Part shown: in pieces, positions 1 to 9,245 of the stretch
How the letters are laid out: each line of letters begins with the position of its first letter
Position numbering within the stretch: position 1 is the first letter of the stretch
Notes under the pieces: model-generated
What the model saw: the letters and a program-made list of their open reading frames with translations, nothing else
Databases searched by the model: none
What the model was told of the DNA's origin: nothing
Made by a program: the position numbers and the translations under genes
DNA from: Bacillota bacterium
GTDB taxonomy: Bacteria > Bacillota > Clostridia > Lachnospirales > Lachnospiraceae
Length of the DNA: 64,000 bases
Assembly: GCA_023439505.1 (NCBI GenBank)
Contig: JAEXNR010000005.1
Location: 100,263-164,262, forward strand
Reading direction: 5' to 3'

Positions 1-44
1 TTACTGGAACTGTTTTTGAAATTATTATTCTTATTTTTTGCCAT
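1..44 (-). CDS. Small Asn/Lys-rich protein, cut by the window edge
   Basis: Only the first 14 codons are inside the window (MAKNKNNNFKNSSS), read leftwards from an ATG at 44-42. A good ribosome binding site (AAGGAGA on the minus strand, about 51-60) supports the start. The Asn/Lys/Ser-rich beginning resembles small spore or other low-complexity proteins of clostridia, but too little is visible to assign a function. Confidence 0.5.
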   Translation of the reverse strand, partial: MAKNKNNNFKNSSS

Positions 45-129
45 AAAATATCTCCTTTCAAAAATAATCAACAGAAACATTTATATTATTTCATGAATAG
101 GAGATATTATACAAATGATAGGGAGAAAA

Positions 130-1224
130 CTATGGAGCCAGAGTGATTTCACCCATTTTTAACTTATCAAGCGCTTTTTCATTGGTGGTGGTGGTATATT
201 TCTTCAGGATTTCATCTTCATAATACTGATCAAAGGCGTCATTTTCTGCAGAAGTGATGGCATCCTTTACAGCATTGTCATAGCTTTCAGAAGAGTTGTT
301 ATTTATCATTCGTACCACATAATAACCTTTCTCATCTTCAAATATCTGACTGATCGCATTATTGTCTAAGGTCTTCATCTTGTTTTTAAACTCATCCGTG
401 AAAGTAGTTGACTTTGATGTGAAATTTCCGTCCTTCGTATAGGTTAATTCCTTTTCATCCTCAGAAACTAAGGTTGACCAATCCTTGGTAGCAGGCGCCT
501 TGTCATAAGCAGCTTTGATCTTATCATATGCTTTTTGCTTGTCCTCATCACTCATGGTTACCTGATTCCCGTCATCATCCTCAGTATTGGTAGAAATATA
601 AAGATATTCTATATCGTACTGTTTATACTCATCATAGTTGATTCCATCTTTTATTTTTGCATCGTCAACATCCAGAGTATCAATTACACTATCGCGATAA
701 CTGTTGGCGGTAGTAATTCTTGTAATAACGTCGGTTAAATATTTCTTTGTAAAATTATTTTTTCTGATCACGGATTCTTTTAACTGTCCGTTTAACTGAT
801 CCTGCACATTCGATGTTATGGTTTTCTTTTCGTCGTCCGTTAAGCTAAAGTTATTTGCCATAGCTTCTTTATAAAGAACCTCACTGCTGATTGCGGAAGA
901 AATAGCTCCGTCCTTGGCAGTATCCCGAAGGGTTGTCCCCTTAGATTCATCCATCACCATATCCCAGCTTGTACCGCCCAGTAACTGATTGTAATAATCA
1001 TACTGTGCTTCAGTATTATAGATATAATAACTTAAATCTCTTAACCTGTATTTTTGGCCATTGATTGTAAGAAGGACAGGCTGATACAGTTGCTCAATCA
1101 GGATTCCTGCTACCAATAACACAATGACTACAATACCGGTAATTAACCAGACCATAGGCGTTATCGGACTCTTCTTTTCCGGTTTTCTAGATGCCAGCTT
1201 TATTTCTTTTTTCGCGCTATTCAC
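130..1224 (-). CDS. PrsA/SurA-like membrane-anchored peptidyl-prolyl isomerase
   Basis: Predicted extracytoplasmic foldase of 364 residues. A short Lys/Arg-rich cytoplasmic start is followed by one hydrophobic anchor (about residues 22-46). Residues 50-200 resemble the SurA/PrsA N-terminal chaperone region, with conserved ALxxEA-like helices. Residues about 202-310 fit a parvulin (PPIC) domain, with the typical YDIEYLYI start and an end in GYYVVRM. There is no lipobox, so it is anchored by the transmembrane helix and is not a PrsA lipoprotein. The start is GTG at 1224, with GGGAGG nine bases upstream. It is monocistronic here and divergent from the MoxR operon. Family membership is fairly sure; substrate is unknown. 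Confidence 0.75.
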   Translation of the reverse strand: MNSAKKEIKLASRKPEKKSPITPMVWLITGIVVIVLLVAGILIEQLYQPVLLTINGQKYRLRDLSYYIYNTEAQYDYYNQLLGGTSWDMVMDESKGTTLRDTAKDGAISSAISSEVLYKEAMANNFSLTDDEKKTITSNVQDQLNGQLKESVIRKNNFTKKYLTDVITRITTANSYRDSVIDTLDVDDAKIKDGINYDEYKQYDIEYLYISTNTEDDDGNQVTMSDEDKQKAYDKIKAAYDKAPATKDWSTLVSEDEKELTYTKDGNFTSKSTTFTDEFKNKMKTLDNNAISQIFEDEKGYYVVRMINNNSSESYDNAVKDAITSAENDAFDQYYEDEILKKYTTTTNEKALDKLKMGEITLAP

Positions 1225-1433
1225 TCTTTGCTACCTCCCATTGATACTAATATTTTTAATTCTATACATTTCTCGGAATAAGTCAATTCTTTTCACAAAA
1301 TATCCATAATTAAAAGCTATTGTAACCAAAAGGCTAAAACCTATGTCATATATTGAGAATAATATAAAAATCCGTATCATTAGATCGAACAGCTTGAAAT
1401 AATTATGGGAAATGGGTTAATATATTTAGGGAA

Positions 1434-1461
1434 TTGAAATTTTGTAAATTTATGTTATACT
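1434..1461 (+). promoter_or_regulatory. Sigma-A-type promoter of the moxR operon
   Basis: TTGAAA at 1434-1439 and TATACT at 1456-1461 are separated by 16 bases, 33 bases ahead of the first gene of the MoxR-DUF58-transglutaminase operon. Both boxes were read directly; activity is inferred. Confidence 0.5.
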
Positions 1462-1494
1462 ATACAAATAATTTGTATGTGAGAAAGGGCGTTT

Positions 1495-2454
1495 ATGATG
1501 ACACCGTATCATGGAAAAGCGGTCCAGATAATGGATGAAGTGAATAAAGTAGTTATAGGAAAAAGGGTAATCATCGGTAAGGTACTGACTGCCATACTGG
1601 CAAAAGGGCATATTCTTCTGGAGGATCACCCCGGTGTCGGAAAGACGACTCTAGCGCTGGCATTTTCTAAGGCAATGAATTTGGAACATCACCGGCTGCA
1701 GTTTACCCCGGATGTTTTGCCGACGGATGTTGTCGGTTTTCATTTGCTTGGCAGGGACGGAGAGAATGACCAGTATAAACCGGGCACCATCATCTGCAAT
1801 CTTTTCCTGGCAGATGAAATTAACAGGACTTCATCTAAAACCCAGTCCGCATTGCTGCAGGTCATGGAGGAAGGTAAGGTAACGGTAGACAGTATTACAA
1901 AAGAGGTGCCAAAACCTTTTATTGTAATTGCGACGCAAAACCCCTTAGGTTCTGTCGGCACGCAGATGCTGCCTGAGTCCCAGCTGGACCGTTTCATGGT
2001 GAGATTATCCATGGGATATCCTGATATCAGGAGTGAGATTGGGATATTAAAAGAACGACAAAACATCAATCCTTTGGAAAAGGTGGAACGTATCGTTGAG
2101 AAGGAAGATATCCTCATTATGCAAAACATTGTGGAGGATATTTATATCCATGATTCCATTTATGAATATATTACACTGTTAGTACAGCAGACCCGGGAAA
2201 ATCCGCTGATTGAACTGGGGGTCAGTCCCAGGGGGTCTCTGGCACTGATGAATATGGTGAAAGCCACTGCATTCTTAAGCCGCAGAGATTATGTGGTTCC
2301 TTCCGATGTCCAATATGTTTTTAAAGATGTGGCTGCGCACCGGATGATTCTGAAATCTAAGGCCAGAATGAACAATATTACAGTGGACAACCTGTTGGAT
2401 GACATTTTACGTATTGTGAAAGCACCCAGAATTATTGCAAAGGAAGCAAGATAA
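1495..2454 (+). CDS. MoxR-family AAA+ ATPase
   Basis: A 319-residue AAA_3/MoxR chaperone-like ATPase. The Walker A motif DHPGVGKTT lies near residues 44-52, Walker B with Asp-Glu in LFLADEINRTSS is near 104-115, and a sensor-1-like IATQNP is near 150. Length is normal for the family. MoxR proteins are typically encoded beside DUF58 and transglutaminase-like membrane proteins, exactly as here (gaps of 18 and about 16 bases). They are thought to drive maturation of protein complexes or cell-envelope assembly. The start is the first of two adjacent ATG codons, after GAAAGGG. Specific client unknown. Confidence 0.88.
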   Translation: MMTPYHGKAVQIMDEVNKVVIGKRVIIGKVLTAILAKGHILLEDHPGVGKTTLALAFSKAMNLEHHRLQFTPDVLPTDVVGFHLLGRDGENDQYKPGTIICNLFLADEINRTSSKTQSALLQVMEEGKVTVDSITKEVPKPFIVIATQNPLGSVGTQMLPESQLDRFMVRLSMGYPDIRSEIGILKERQNINPLEKVERIVEKEDILIMQNIVEDIYIHDSIYEYITLLVQQTRENPLIELGVSPRGSLALMNMVKATAFLSRRDYVVPSDVQYVFKDVAAHRMILKSKARMNNITVDNLLDDILRIVKAPRIIAKEAR

Positions 2455-2472
2455 GAAAGTAACAGGTGAAGT

Positions 2473-3705
2473 ATGATAAGAAATAAATTGAAATATTTGA
2501 TCTTTTTATCTGCTGTGGGGGTATTGTCAGTCCTCTATAATGAGTATATGATGGGGATTTTATTTCTGACAATTATCGTGATTCCCTTTGCTCTTTTTGC
2601 GATTCTTTTTTATACAAGTAAAAAAATCTCAGGTACGCTTTCTACTGTCATGCATGTGGCAAACAAGGGCGAACTTCTTCCGGTTTCGGTCATGCTGTAT
2701 AATCCTACCATATTTCCTGTATCCAATCTTACCATCTATGTCACTTATAAGAACTCATTTTCTGTTAAGAGCTATAAAAAGGAACTTGCGGTTAATATTG
2801 ACCGCAGAACAAAATCCAATGTAATTTGCAATTTGCAGTCAGATTGCGCGGGTAATCTGGAGATTACCTTGAATGGCATCCGTAACTATGATTTTATCAA
2901 ACTATTTTCTTTAAAAAAGAAAATGAATCAGAAAATAACCATTGCAGTATTACCGGATTTATATGAGCTTGCACAGCAGGATATCAGGTTTCAGGATACA
3001 ACGCTTTCTGATAGCGAATATTTTTCCCAGTCCAAAAGCGGTGATGATCCTTCGGAGGTTTTTGCCATCAGGGAATACAGGGAAGGGGATAAACCGCAGC
3101 GCATTCATTGGAAGCTTAGCAGAAAGTATGATCAGATTATGATAAAAGAATTCTCTAAGCCGGTGGATTGTTCCTTTCTGATTTTTCTTCATTTAACTGC
3201 ATTAAAAACAAGGGACTCGCTAAGAACAATCGATTCATTGATCGAGGCGGCATTTTCTTTGTCCCATACGCTGCAATTAAAGGGGCAGATGCACTATATG
3301 GCCTGGTATGAGAGAGAAAACAATTGCTGCCAAAGAATACAGATTGCCCAGGAGAAGGACATGTTTGAAGCATTAGACGGGGTAATGCAGTCTCACCCGT
3401 GTAACAATGGGACAGATGTGATAGCTGCCTATCTGGCCCAGTTTCCCAGGGAATGTTACACGGATGTTATCCTGTTTACAGATGAGGCGGGATATCGCCA
3501 GCTGGATTGTGTGGATCAGTTAGCTGCGGGACGAAAGCAATTAATTCTGGTACAGAATACCATGAGTGCATATGAAGATGAAGAAGATAAAATTCTTCGG
3601 GAAATCCCGAAGGAAATCAGGGAAAGATCTGCCGAACTTGGCATCAAGCTGTTTTGTGTGGGAACAGGTAATGTAAAAGAAGATATGTTGGAATTTGAAC
3701 TGTAA
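2473..3705 (+). CDS. DUF58-domain membrane-associated protein
   Basis: A 410-residue protein with two N-terminal hydrophobic helices (about residues 8-24 and 28-46), an extracellular or cytosolic beta-rich region, and the DUF58 signature around residues 190-228 (DDPSEVFAIREYREGDKP, then IHWKLSRK). The last third resembles a von Willebrand A-like fold as in other members. It lies 18 bases downstream of the MoxR gene and 16 bases before the transglutaminase-like gene. This is the standard trio, in which MoxR probably acts on the DUF58 protein. Biochemical function is unknown. Confidence 0.85.
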   Translation: MIRNKLKYLIFLSAVGVLSVLYNEYMMGILFLTIIVIPFALFAILFYTSKKISGTLSTVMHVANKGELLPVSVMLYNPTIFPVSNLTIYVTYKNSFSVKSYKKELAVNIDRRTKSNVICNLQSDCAGNLEITLNGIRNYDFIKLFSLKKKMNQKITIAVLPDLYELAQQDIRFQDTTLSDSEYFSQSKSGDDPSEVFAIREYREGDKPQRIHWKLSRKYDQIMIKEFSKPVDCSFLIFLHLTALKTRDSLRTIDSLIEAAFSLSHTLQLKGQMHYMAWYERENNCCQRIQIAQEKDMFEALDGVMQSHPCNNGTDVIAAYLAQFPRECYTDVILFTDEAGYRQLDCVDQLAAGRKQLILVQNTMSAYEDEEDKILREIPKEIRERSAELGIKLFCVGTGNVKEDMLEFEL

Positions 3706-3721
3706 CAGGAATGGTGGAACG

Positions 3722-6310
3722 ATGATGATAAACAATAGTAAGGATGGTATTCGCTTTGAGAATACAGTATATGTGATTGATGAGAAGAGTGCCGGATATC
3801 CCTATACCATGAGAATTTTTCAGTATCTGGCTATCCTTGCCGTATCCTGGAGTGCAGTCTCGATCCTGCAGGACAGCTTTCTCATCCAGGCGGATAAGAT
3901 CATACTATATTTTGTATTATGGCTTGCGGTTACGGTTTTCTATGGATTGTTTCTGATTCCTTCCTATGATCTGGTGAAACTGTTCTTTTTGTGCTTGTTT
4001 TACGGACTCTTCTTTTATAGCAGATGGGAAAGAATCCTGAATGGATTTTATATTTTGGAGAACTTAATCATTCACCAGATAGGGGCTTATTTTGAATTAA
4101 ACTTAATTTACTTTAAGGCAGATTATACTGCCACAGTTGCTGATATCACGTTATTAATCATAATGATCATAATTCCTGTCATATTGCTGACAGTTATTGC
4201 CGTTCAAAGAATTTCATTTATTGGGGTATGCAGTGCTATTTACTTTATCCCCGTTGCGGGAAGCTTCGTGGTGGGCATCATTCCGGACGACGGCAAGATG
4301 CTGCTATTTCTCATTTCTATAGTATACTTGATCAGGGGATCGGGTACACGGCGTCATTTTCCGGATCAGTCTCAGAAAACAAGGCATCAGATAATCAGAT
4401 ACAATGTAGCACTGGCACTTAGTATCTTGAGCCTGGTTTTATACGGCATCCTCCGATTATTCATTACACATCAGGAGTATAATGATGTGACGAGAATAAA
4501 GGAGATGAAATCAGGGATACAGACTTACCTCGATCACCTATCTCTGGAAGATGTTATGAATCAGATATCATTATTTCCCTTTCGTAATGCCAATACTGCG
4601 GTCGGCGGACTTAGCGGGGGTAAACTTGGCAGGGTGGACGAGATAGAATATACGCAAAAGGAACAGATGAAGGTGATAGCACCGATTGACCCGGTACGTG
4701 ACGGGATTTATCTGAAGGGGTATGTGGGCTGTGAGTATACCGGGAACAGCTGGGATGGGTATGATAAAGAGATGAGAAAAAAATATGCTGAACTATTAAA
4801 AAAGTTTCCCGAGGGTATATTTTCTCCCATCAATCAGAATAAAATATATCTGGATAATTTAATAAAAAACAACCGATATTCGGTACAAGACGATAATGAA
4901 TATTCGGATAATTCTTATGGAGGTATCTTAAGAACACAAAACCAGTATTATACCGTATCGGGATTAATGATGATTACCAATTTAAATCCCAATGATAACT
5001 ATCTTTATCTTCCCTATGGAATTGATGCCAATGCATTAAGCGAGATTAGTTACGAGCAGGATTTATATATCCGCCCTTCCGTAAGAAAGAATAATTATAT
5101 GGTTCAATTTGACTATGATTTAAATCTGGCATATACACTTTCCGGTTATTATGATCTTTCCGGGAGCTTCGGGGATTATGCCTATTATGAGAAAATCTAC
5201 AGGGATTATGTTTATTCTGTCTATACCAGACTTCCTCAGAAAGGCCTGGATCAATTAAAGAAAGACTTTGTAGGAAGGAACCATGAGAAGGAACTGGGCG
5301 ATATCATAGAGAAAATTAACGATGTGAGAGATTATCTCTGGAGCAACACCACATACACCCTATCCCCCGGTAAACTGCCCAAGGGTAAGGATTTTGTGGA
5401 ATACTTTTTATATGAGAATAAAAAGGGATACTGTGCGCACTACGCCTCAGCTGCGACGCTGATGCTGCGCGCTATGGGAGTGCCCGCCCGGTATGTAGAA
5501 GGTTATGCAGCAGGCATAAAGGATATCAGCAATGAAAACATGGGGGATCAGTTGGTTGCCGTTATCTCTGATCAGGAGATAAGGGATATGCGTGTTGACC
5601 AGGTGGAATTGTCGGTTAAGGACAGCAATGCCCATGCCTGGGTAGAGGTATATATGGATAGTTTTGGCTGGGTTCCCATTGAATTTACCCCGGGGGCGGT
5701 TGAAAATAATCTGACGACGGATGCCTTCGGTGACATGCTGAAAAGGGGAGATGCCATTAATGAATCCATTACCCCCAATCGTCCGCAAGTAACGGCTACT
5801 GTTGCTCCAACACAGGCACCAAGGGAGTTAACACCTACCATTTCCCCTAATCCCAACAATAAGAAAAGGGATGAGGAAGGAGGAAATAACCTTCCCTTAA
5901 GGGATAACATCATTATGTACTTGCTGCTTTTCTTATTTATTATCATCTGCACTGCAGTGTTTTTAAATAAGCGGCGCAAATTATATGGAGATATGAATGA
6001 AAATAATAAAAGAGCGATTCAACTATTTCACAAGACCGAGAAGATACTTTGGCTAAGCCGGGCGCTTCCGCAAAAGCAGAGATCCCTGGAAGACCATATT
6101 GATCATGTAATGGCGAATTGTGCTTATATTGAGGAGGAATCCTTTCTGAGGTTTGTGGAGACAGCCTTCAGAGCCAGATTTGGTAAAGGTGATCTGACCA
6201 GTGGTGACCTGGAAAGACTGGGAGAATATCACCGGAATCTTTATCAAAGAATTTATCGAAAGCTGCCTTTTCCTAAGAAGATAGTATGTAAAATAATTAC
6301 ACTTTTGTAA
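3722..6310 (+). CDS. TgpA-like membrane protein with transglutaminase domain
   Basis: About 862 residues. An N-terminal block of several transmembrane helices (first 240 residues, DUF3488/TgpA_N type) is followed by a large soluble region. A transglutaminase-like core comes near residues 570-660. Its catalytic Cys is in GYCAHYASAATLMLRAMG, His in NAHAWVEVY and the acidic residue in WVPIEFTPG. A Pro/Thr-rich linker, one more transmembrane helix (about 735-755) and a cytoplasmic tail follow. I prefer the ATG at 3722 after AGGAATGG. An upstream TTG at 3695 would overlap the DUF58 gene and lacks a ribosome binding site. Such proteins probably process or cross-link envelope substrates; the substrate is not known. 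Confidence 0.82.
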   Translation: MMINNSKDGIRFENTVYVIDEKSAGYPYTMRIFQYLAILAVSWSAVSILQDSFLIQADKIILYFVLWLAVTVFYGLFLIPSYDLVKLFFLCLFYGLFFYSRWERILNGFYILENLIIHQIGAYFELNLIYFKADYTATVADITLLIIMIIIPVILLTVIAVQRISFIGVCSAIYFIPVAGSFVVGIIPDDGKMLLFLISIVYLIRGSGTRRHFPDQSQKTRHQIIRYNVALALSILSLVLYGILRLFITHQEYNDVTRIKEMKSGIQTYLDHLSLEDVMNQISLFPFRNANTAVGGLSGGKLGRVDEIEYTQKEQMKVIAPIDPVRDGIYLKGYVGCEYTGNSWDGYDKEMRKKYAELLKKFPEGIFSPINQNKIYLDNLIKNNRYSVQDDNEYSDNSYGGILRTQNQYYTVSGLMMITNLNPNDNYLYLPYGIDANALSEISYEQDLYIRPSVRKNNYMVQFDYDLNLAYTLSGYYDLSGSFGDYAYYEKIYRDYVYSVYTRLPQKGLDQLKKDFVGRNHEKELGDIIEKINDVRDYLWSNTTYTLSPGKLPKGKDFVEYFLYENKKGYCAHYASAATLMLRAMGVPARYVEGYAAGIKDISNENMGDQLVAVISDQEIRDMRVDQVELSVKDSNAHAWVEVYMDSFGWVPIEFTPGAVENNLTTDAFGDMLKRGDAINESITPNRPQVTATVAPTQAPRELTPTISPNPNNKKRDEEGGNNLPLRDNIIMYLLLFLFIIICTAVFLNKRRKLYGDMNENNKRAIQLFHKTEKILWLSRALPQKQRSLEDHIDHVMANCAYIEEESFLRFVETAFRARFGKGDLTSGDLERLGEYHRNLYQRIYRKLPFPKKIVCKIITLL

Positions 6311-6327
6311 TGTGTTGATAAAAAAGA

Positions 6328-6356
6328 TTCAAACTATTTATCTTCTATGGTATAAT
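6328..6356 (+). promoter_or_regulatory. Sigma-A-type promoter before the cytidylate-kinase-like gene
   Basis: TTCAAA at 6328-6333 and a perfect TATAAT at 6351-6356 have a 17-base spacer, 50 bases before the start codon. It separates the kinase-like/AI-2E pair from the preceding operon. Confidence 0.5.
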
Positions 6357-6405
6357 TGAGATGGAAACAGGGAAACAAAAACCATTATGAATGGAGTGGA
6401 TCTAT

Positions 6406-7026
6406 ATGAATAAGATTATTACTATCAGCAGACAGTTTGGCAGCGGTGGCAGGGAAGTTGGTGAAAAGCTGGCGCACAGACTGGGGATTCCATTTTACGA
6501 TAATGAGATCATAACTTTGGCAGCGAAAGAAAGTGGATTCGCGGAAGAAGCATTCAAGAACGCAGAGAAGAAGGCAACAAACAGTCTATTATACTCCATT
6601 GCTATGGGGATTAATGCCTATGGTAACCAGGACATCGGTTTTACACATTTGTCCCTGGATGATCAGATCTATTTGGCCCAGTCCAATGTAATTCGTAAGG
6701 TTGCATCGGAAGGCCCCTGCGTTATTGTTGGTCGGTGTGCAGATTATATTTTGAGAAATGCTGCGAATGTTGTGCATATTTTTATCGGGGCGGATATGGA
6801 AAGCAGGATCAGGAGAGCAATTGAGGTTTATCACTTGCCGGAACATAAGGCTGAAGATGAAATAGTAAAAACTGATAAAAGAAGAGCCAACTATTATAAT
6901 TACCATGCGACGGATAGATGGGGCAGAACAGAAAACTATCATTTGTCCATCAAAAGCGATTATGTGGGCATTGATAATGCAGTATCAAGTATCATTTATT
7001 TTTTGAATCTGGCGAAGGGAGACTAG
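6406..7026 (+). CDS. Cytidylate kinase-like family protein
   Basis: A 206-residue P-loop kinase-like protein starting MNKIITISRQFGSGGREVG. The phosphate-binding loop is the SRQFGSGGREVG segment at residues 8-19, and FYDNEII follows, as in the family annotated as cytidylate kinase-like (AAK6-type) in clostridia. A GRCADYIL motif lies near residue 105. A start at 6391 would add five residues, but the ATG at 6406 has GGAGTGG in good position. These proteins are distinct from the housekeeping Cmk, and their substrate is not settled. It is followed nine bases later by an AI-2E-family permease gene, so the two are probably cotranscribed. Confidence 0.8.
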   Translation: MNKIITISRQFGSGGREVGEKLAHRLGIPFYDNEIITLAAKESGFAEEAFKNAEKKATNSLLYSIAMGINAYGNQDIGFTHLSLDDQIYLAQSNVIRKVASEGPCVIVGRCADYILRNAANVVHIFIGADMESRIRRAIEVYHLPEHKAEDEIVKTDKRRANYYNYHATDRWGRTENYHLSIKSDYVGIDNAVSSIIYFLNLAKGD

Positions 7027-7035
7027 CAGATACAA

Positions 7036-8271
7036 ATGAAATGGAGAGATAATTTTAATCGAAAATATTTGCAGATATCCCTTTATGTTATCATAACATC
7101 AATCATTATTTACTCATTAAGTTTAATTGCAAAAAACGCGCCATCTATCATGAGCGAGATTTTGCAGAGAGTACAATGGCTTCTGAAGGTGATAAAGCCT
7201 ATTATATTGGGCTTTATCTTTGCATACCTTATGGAGCCAGTTGTTGCTTTCTTTGAAAGAAAATACGCAAAGATAAAAGTAATCAAACCGTTACGAAAAT
7301 TAAAGGCGCCCAGAACCTGGGCGGTCATAACAGCAGTCTTTATTTTAATCATAGTACTTGTCGGTCTGTTTTCGTTACTGGTTTTCAGTGTCACGGATCA
7401 GCTCCGAATTGCCAATGTCGATGACTTTGTAAAATTGGGTCAGGATTATCTGAAGAGCTTTAATCAAGTATATTATTCTGTTTTAGGTAAATTAAATGAG
7501 CTGGATATTCAGTCGCAGGAAATTGTAAAATATGTCAGTTCTGCCACCACTTATATTTTGGATTTTATCAAAAACTTTACTTATTCCACGCTGATGTCGA
7601 TTACGAATATTTCCGGTTATTTGACTACATTTATCTTTAGTTTTATTATCGGCATTTATTTCATGATAGATGGAAGAATGTTCATCAACTACAGCAAAAA
7701 AGTCTGCAAGGCACTTTTGAATGAGAAGATGAATGAGAGATTAAATGGGGCTGCCCACGATCTGGATGAGGTTTTTTCCGGATATATCAGAGGGCAATTA
7801 ATGGATGCCACCTTTATGATGTTTGTAATTAGCATAGTTCTTTCCATAATTGGGGTCAAATTTGCATTGCTAATCGGAATACTTGCAGGTATCGGAAACC
7901 TGATTCCTTATCTGGGTCCGATTGTGGCATATATCAGCACATCAATTGTCTGTTTGATTAACAGTGATTTCAAACTTTGGATTGCTGCTATGATCGCGTT
8001 ATTTATTGTACAAGCCATAGACGGTAACCTGGTCGGACCCAAGTTATTAAGCAGCTCCATTCAAATTCATCCTCTGATTGTTATTGTCTCTCTGATCTTT
8101 GGCAGTGCCATCGGTGGTTTTCTGGGGATGTTACTCGCCGTGCCGTTAGGTGCTTATGCTAAGCTGGTATTTACCCGTTTTATTAATTTCAGACTAAGGC
8201 GAAAAGTGGAATTAGAGTCTTTGGTACGAGAGAAAGGACAGGAGCCGGGAATGAACAGCATAAAAAAATAA
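7036..8271 (+). CDS. AI-2E family transporter (YtvI/PerM type permease)
   Basis: A 411-residue polytopic membrane protein. It has an N-terminal pair of helices, a soluble central stretch (about residues 125-180) and a C-terminal membrane block with the family's Gly/Pro-rich GIGNLIPYLGPIVAYIS and DGNLVGPKLLSSSIQIHP motifs. Known members include quorum-signal exporters and Na+/H+ antiporters as well as the uncharacterised Bacillus YtvI, so the cargo cannot be predicted. It is in one unit with the upstream kinase-like gene. A short Lys/Arg tail follows the last helix. Confidence 0.85.
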   Translation: MKWRDNFNRKYLQISLYVIITSIIIYSLSLIAKNAPSIMSEILQRVQWLLKVIKPIILGFIFAYLMEPVVAFFERKYAKIKVIKPLRKLKAPRTWAVITAVFILIIVLVGLFSLLVFSVTDQLRIANVDDFVKLGQDYLKSFNQVYYSVLGKLNELDIQSQEIVKYVSSATTYILDFIKNFTYSTLMSITNISGYLTTFIFSFIIGIYFMIDGRMFINYSKKVCKALLNEKMNERLNGAAHDLDEVFSGYIRGQLMDATFMMFVISIVLSIIGVKFALLIGILAGIGNLIPYLGPIVAYISTSIVCLINSDFKLWIAAMIALFIVQAIDGNLVGPKLLSSSIQIHPLIVIVSLIFGSAIGGFLGMLLAVPLGAYAKLVFTRFINFRLRRKVELESLVREKGQEPGMNSIKK

Positions 8272-8442
8272 TAGATTGAAAAAGGAAATCTTAATATATT
8301 ATGTTAAATAAATGACTTTTTTCATAAAAATGTAAGAAAAAATTAAGAATTATAGTAAGCATTATTTAAGATTTAAGGTGTAAAATGCATATGCAGTAGG
8401 TGCTGTGTTACGGCATCATGTTTGGAAGTAGGAAGGTGTGAA

Positions 8443-9192
8443 ATGAACAAACAGACTGAGAGTATCATTGAGGTAAGAAATGTAAAGAAAATATACCGTA
8501 TGGGAAAAGAAAGAATTACTGCTGTAAATGAGGTGAATTTCACTATTGAGCGTGGGGAATTCTGCTGTCTGTACGGGGTATCGGGGTCCGGTAAATCCAC
8601 CTTACTAAACCTCATGGCGGGAATTGAGAAGCTTACATCGGGACAAATTATCATAAAAGGAAAAAACATCCATAAGATGGGAGAAAGAGGGCTGGCAAAA
8701 TTCAGACAGGATAATCTGGGGTTCGTCTTTCAATCTTATAATCTGATGAATTCCATGACTGCCTTGGAGAATGTGGAGCTTCCACTGGTGTTTAAACATG
8801 TGCCGACAAAGAAGCGGCGTAAGATGGCAAAAGATATGCTGGTAAAAGTGGGGCTGGGTCCAAGATTACGACACAGACCGAAGGAAATGAGCGGCGGACA
8901 GCAGCAAAGAGTCGGAATTGCCAGAGCCTTTGTGAGTAATCCGGAGATTGTATTCGCAGATGAGCCTACCGGAAATCTTGATTCTAAAACATCAAGAGAA
9001 GTTATGGATCTGATTAAAGATATGGCGAGAACAAATAATCAGACCATCGTTATGGTAACTCACGACCGAAGGCTGGCCGAATATGCGGACAAAATTATAC
9101 ATATTTTTGATGGAACGGTAGATAAGATAGAAATTATTCATAAAAAAGCAGAAGGAGTACAACAGGAAGAGAGCGTTTCTGAGGTATCTTAG
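8443..9192 (+). CDS. ABC transporter ATP-binding subunit (MacB/LolD type)
   Basis: A 249-residue ATPase with all expected motifs: Walker A GVSGSGKST, Q-loop in LGFVFQSYNLM, signature MSGGQQQR, Walker B IVFADEPTG and H-loop VTHD. It is the first gene of a four-gene unit that continues with a large secreted CARDB-type protein, a single-pass anchor protein and a MacB-like permease. I take ATG 8443, preceded by AGGAAGGTG; an in-frame TTG at 8422 has no ribosome binding site. MacB-type transporters act mechanically on periplasmic or extracytoplasmic partners rather than moving substrates across the membrane. Here the partner is presumably the next gene product. Confidence 0.9.
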   Translation: MNKQTESIIEVRNVKKIYRMGKERITAVNEVNFTIERGEFCCLYGVSGSGKSTLLNLMAGIEKLTSGQIIIKGKNIHKMGERGLAKFRQDNLGFVFQSYNLMNSMTALENVELPLVFKHVPTKKRRKMAKDMLVKVGLGPRLRHRPKEMSGGQQQRVGIARAFVSNPEIVFADEPTGNLDSKTSREVMDLIKDMARTNNQTIVMVTHDRRLAEYADKIIHIFDGTVDKIEIIHKKAEGVQQEESVSEVS

Positions 9193-9245
9193 GTTTGAAA
9201 AACAGGATTTTAATATCTATAAAAAAGGAAGTTGAGGGAGCAAGA

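Noticed and set aside
8341..8390. Response-regulator boxes (repeated TTAAGA) before the ABC operon
   Set aside because: The copies are degenerate, the region is very AT-rich, and no two-component genes are adjacent.
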